22,859 bases of DNA from Mucidula mucida (lineage: Eukaryota; Basidiomycota; Agaricomycetes; Agaricales; Physalacriaceae): positions 1-22,859 of the forward strand of contig JADNYV010000541.1 in assembly GCA_015501055.1 (NCBI GenBank), in the 5' to 3' direction. Positions 21,222 through 22,859 of this stretch are shown in pieces. The notes under the pieces are model-generated. The model saw nothing but the letters and a program-made list of their open reading frames with translations, was not told where the DNA came from and made no database searches. The position numbers and the translations under genes are program-made. How positions within the stretch are numbered: the first letter of the stretch is position 1; each line of letters opens with the position of its first letter.

Positions 21222-22833
21222 TCATCTAGTAAAGTTGCTAAGTTTTTCTACGCGCTTCATACGCGCGGAGATTTCCGTGCGCAGTTGCGCCAACTGGGGA
21301 TCAACGACGTCCTGTTCTGCTGCAGCGATGAGGACTTGGTCAATAGTCGCGTAAGGGAGCCACGTCGACCCTGCGTTTTTTGGTGGATCTCGAGCCAGCC
21401 GCGCTTCCTCCTGTGTGGCAGAGAAATCAGGACTGCCAGAGAGGGCGAGACGAAAAGACGACGCGCGAACCTTGTGAATCATTGATAGAGTGTGCTCTAT
21501 GGCCTGACCAAAGTTGCCGTAACGCAGGTTGATGCGTATGAGGAACTCATGGTGATGAACCTAAAAAAATACCTCAGCTCAAAACACTGAAGGGCGGAGA
21601 ACGCAAAACGTTACCTCCAACACGGAAATCAGCCACGGCGGCGGAGGCGCCTTCTGATGCTGCATAATGGTTTCCAGAACGGTCCGCGAGTAGCGATAGT
21701 CCGTTTCAGGACCATCGTGGAACGCCAGCGACTGGCGTAAGTATCGCCAGGCCTTGTCGGCCATCGTGCCCGACCACGACGAGACCTTATCGGTTAGCAG
21801 CCAATCCCAGTTATCTTCCTGCCTAAGTCGGGAGGTAAGCAACCGGGGGCGGAAAAAGAACACCGCGCGCCACGTACAAGACGAAATCAGGCTCACGCGA
21901 GAGGTGGAGACACTGCATGGTCAGACGCGTGAACGTGTCCGCCATGTCGACCTTCAGACTCCGGGCAGTCGAGAGCGCACGGTCGAAGCAGTTCAGCTCC
22001 GTCAACCTGAGCACGATAGAAGAAGGCGGAAGGGGAAACTCTGGACACGCCGTTAGATTGCAGGAAAAGAACCCCCCAAGCCCCTCCACCAACTCACCGG
22101 AAGATTGGTGCCGGATATGGATATCCACCTGCGCAGTGAGTAGCGCGTACTCATATTGGATATCCTCAATGTGGACAACCTCGTTCTCAAACCGGCCGGG
22201 CGTGTACCTGTCCTCCGGTATCTTTCTCAGCTTTTGGCGCTTCCTCGGCTATCAACTGTCAGTATCACTGTCATACGGGATACACCATCACCTACTTCGT
22301 GCTCGGAGTCGACAGCCCCAGGTAGTATCATCCAAGCGGTTTTGGGGTCTGCCAGCGACAAGGAGTTCAAGGCAATCAGATATGCCTCGCAAGTCTCCTT
22401 AACGAGCGATACCTCAGACGTGGAGCTGATTAGATGACGCAGCTTCCGAGCCCGTTGGTACATCGTTAGTGCCGCTACGTGCCACTATCAACAAGATTGT
22501 TTGTGGACCGAAAACGAGAACACGCGCACCGTTCTTGTGGTCACCTCGGTTAGTATACCAGCCGTACAGAATTCGAGAATAGTTCGGGCGCGCACGGGGA
22601 TCGGCATTGCGTACTTTGAACGCCAGGCAGTCCTCTACTTCGTCGGCGAAGCCACTAAAGTTGTACGTCATCAAAGTCTGCGCTGCATTACCTTCACACA
22701 TTTGGTACACCAAGTGCGAAGCGCTCTCTCGTTTTCTGGAGACCGGCATAAGTACATCGTGAGCCACAAGTGAAATACTCACTGTTTCTCACTCGGCACA
22801 CGGTCCAGGCCGTATACGCATCGTCATAAAGAC
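21222..22833 (-). CDS. Nup120/Nup160 nucleoporin, C-terminal part, cut by window edge
   Basis: This is a scaffold subunit of the Y-complex of the nuclear pore. Only the C-terminal helical part lies in the window; the 5' end is beyond 22859. Minus-strand exons are about 22833-22785, about 22735-22530, 22474-22296, 22248-22098, 22040-21878, 21822-21615 and 21560-21222. All junctions except the first restore a single frame. The last exon holds a probable in-frame 60-base intron at 21470-21411 (GTTCGC to CACACAG). Family matches include HLVYQMCEGNAAQTLMTYNF, VEDCLAFKVRNADPRARPNY, ILYGWYTNRGDHKNA, LTMYQRARKLRHLI, HIEDIQYEYALLTAQ, FPLPPSSIVLRLTELNCFDR, WDWLLTDKVSSW, EFLIRINLRYGNFGQAIEHT and NAGSTWLPYATIDQVLIAAA. 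The splice between the first two exons, near 22736-22785, is unresolved: the obvious donors (GTGAGA, GTGAGT) do not match the acceptor phase at 22736. Confidence 0.88.
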
Positions 22834-22859
22834 CTAAGTCGGTATACCTTTAATGACCG

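Overview
The window looks like nuclear DNA of a filamentous basidiomycete, most likely an Agaricomycete. The genes are broken by many short GT-AG introns (about 46-64 bases) with CTRAY-type branch points. Two families, DUF6699 and DUF6535, are as far as I know typical of Agaricomycetes. Gene density and conserved housekeeping neighbours suit a chromosome arm. I see no prokaryotic operons, CRISPR arrays, rRNA or tRNA genes. Gene identities come from reading the translations against remembered families, without database searches.

Layout from left to right: (1) 152-2494 (+), a secreted GH78-like alpha-L-rhamnosidase in eight exons, intact except for an apparent one-base frameshift near base 533. 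(2) 2495-4788, mostly featureless, with one doubtful minus-strand open stretch and a CT-rich promoter. (3) 4789-5850 (+), a two-exon DUF6699 protein, tail to tail with (4) 6040-9189 (-), a three-exon DUF6535 membrane protein of about 1007 residues. (5) 9190-11203, no convincing gene, but a pair of imperfect inverted repeats (10527-10622 and 11036-11142) whose right arm ends 61 bases before the next start codon. (6) 11204-12872 (+), bystin/Enp1, seven exons. (7) 13156-15306 (-), the Hsp70-Hsp90 co-chaperone Sti1/Hop, eight exons, with candidate heat-shock elements upstream. (8) 15307-18076, no clear intact gene, with a possible decayed gene near 16676-17149. (9) 18077-20865 (+), a Zn2Cys6 transcription factor in six exons, one intron of which appears to be GC-AG. 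(10) 21222-22833 (-), the C-terminal part of a Nup120/Nup160 nucleoporin that runs off the right edge.

The genes do not form a pathway. Bystin (40S ribosome assembly), Sti1 (protein folding) and Nup120/160 (nuclear pore) are housekeeping genes. The GH78 enzyme probably acts on rhamnose-containing plant or microbial polymers outside the cell. The zinc-cluster factor has no visible target here. The DUF6699 and DUF6535 proteins are the functionally unknown part. I found no clear new multi-gene system. The best leads are the inverted-repeat element in the bystin promoter, the GH78 frameshift, the GC-AG intron and an unusual serine in the Sti1 TPR2A clamp.
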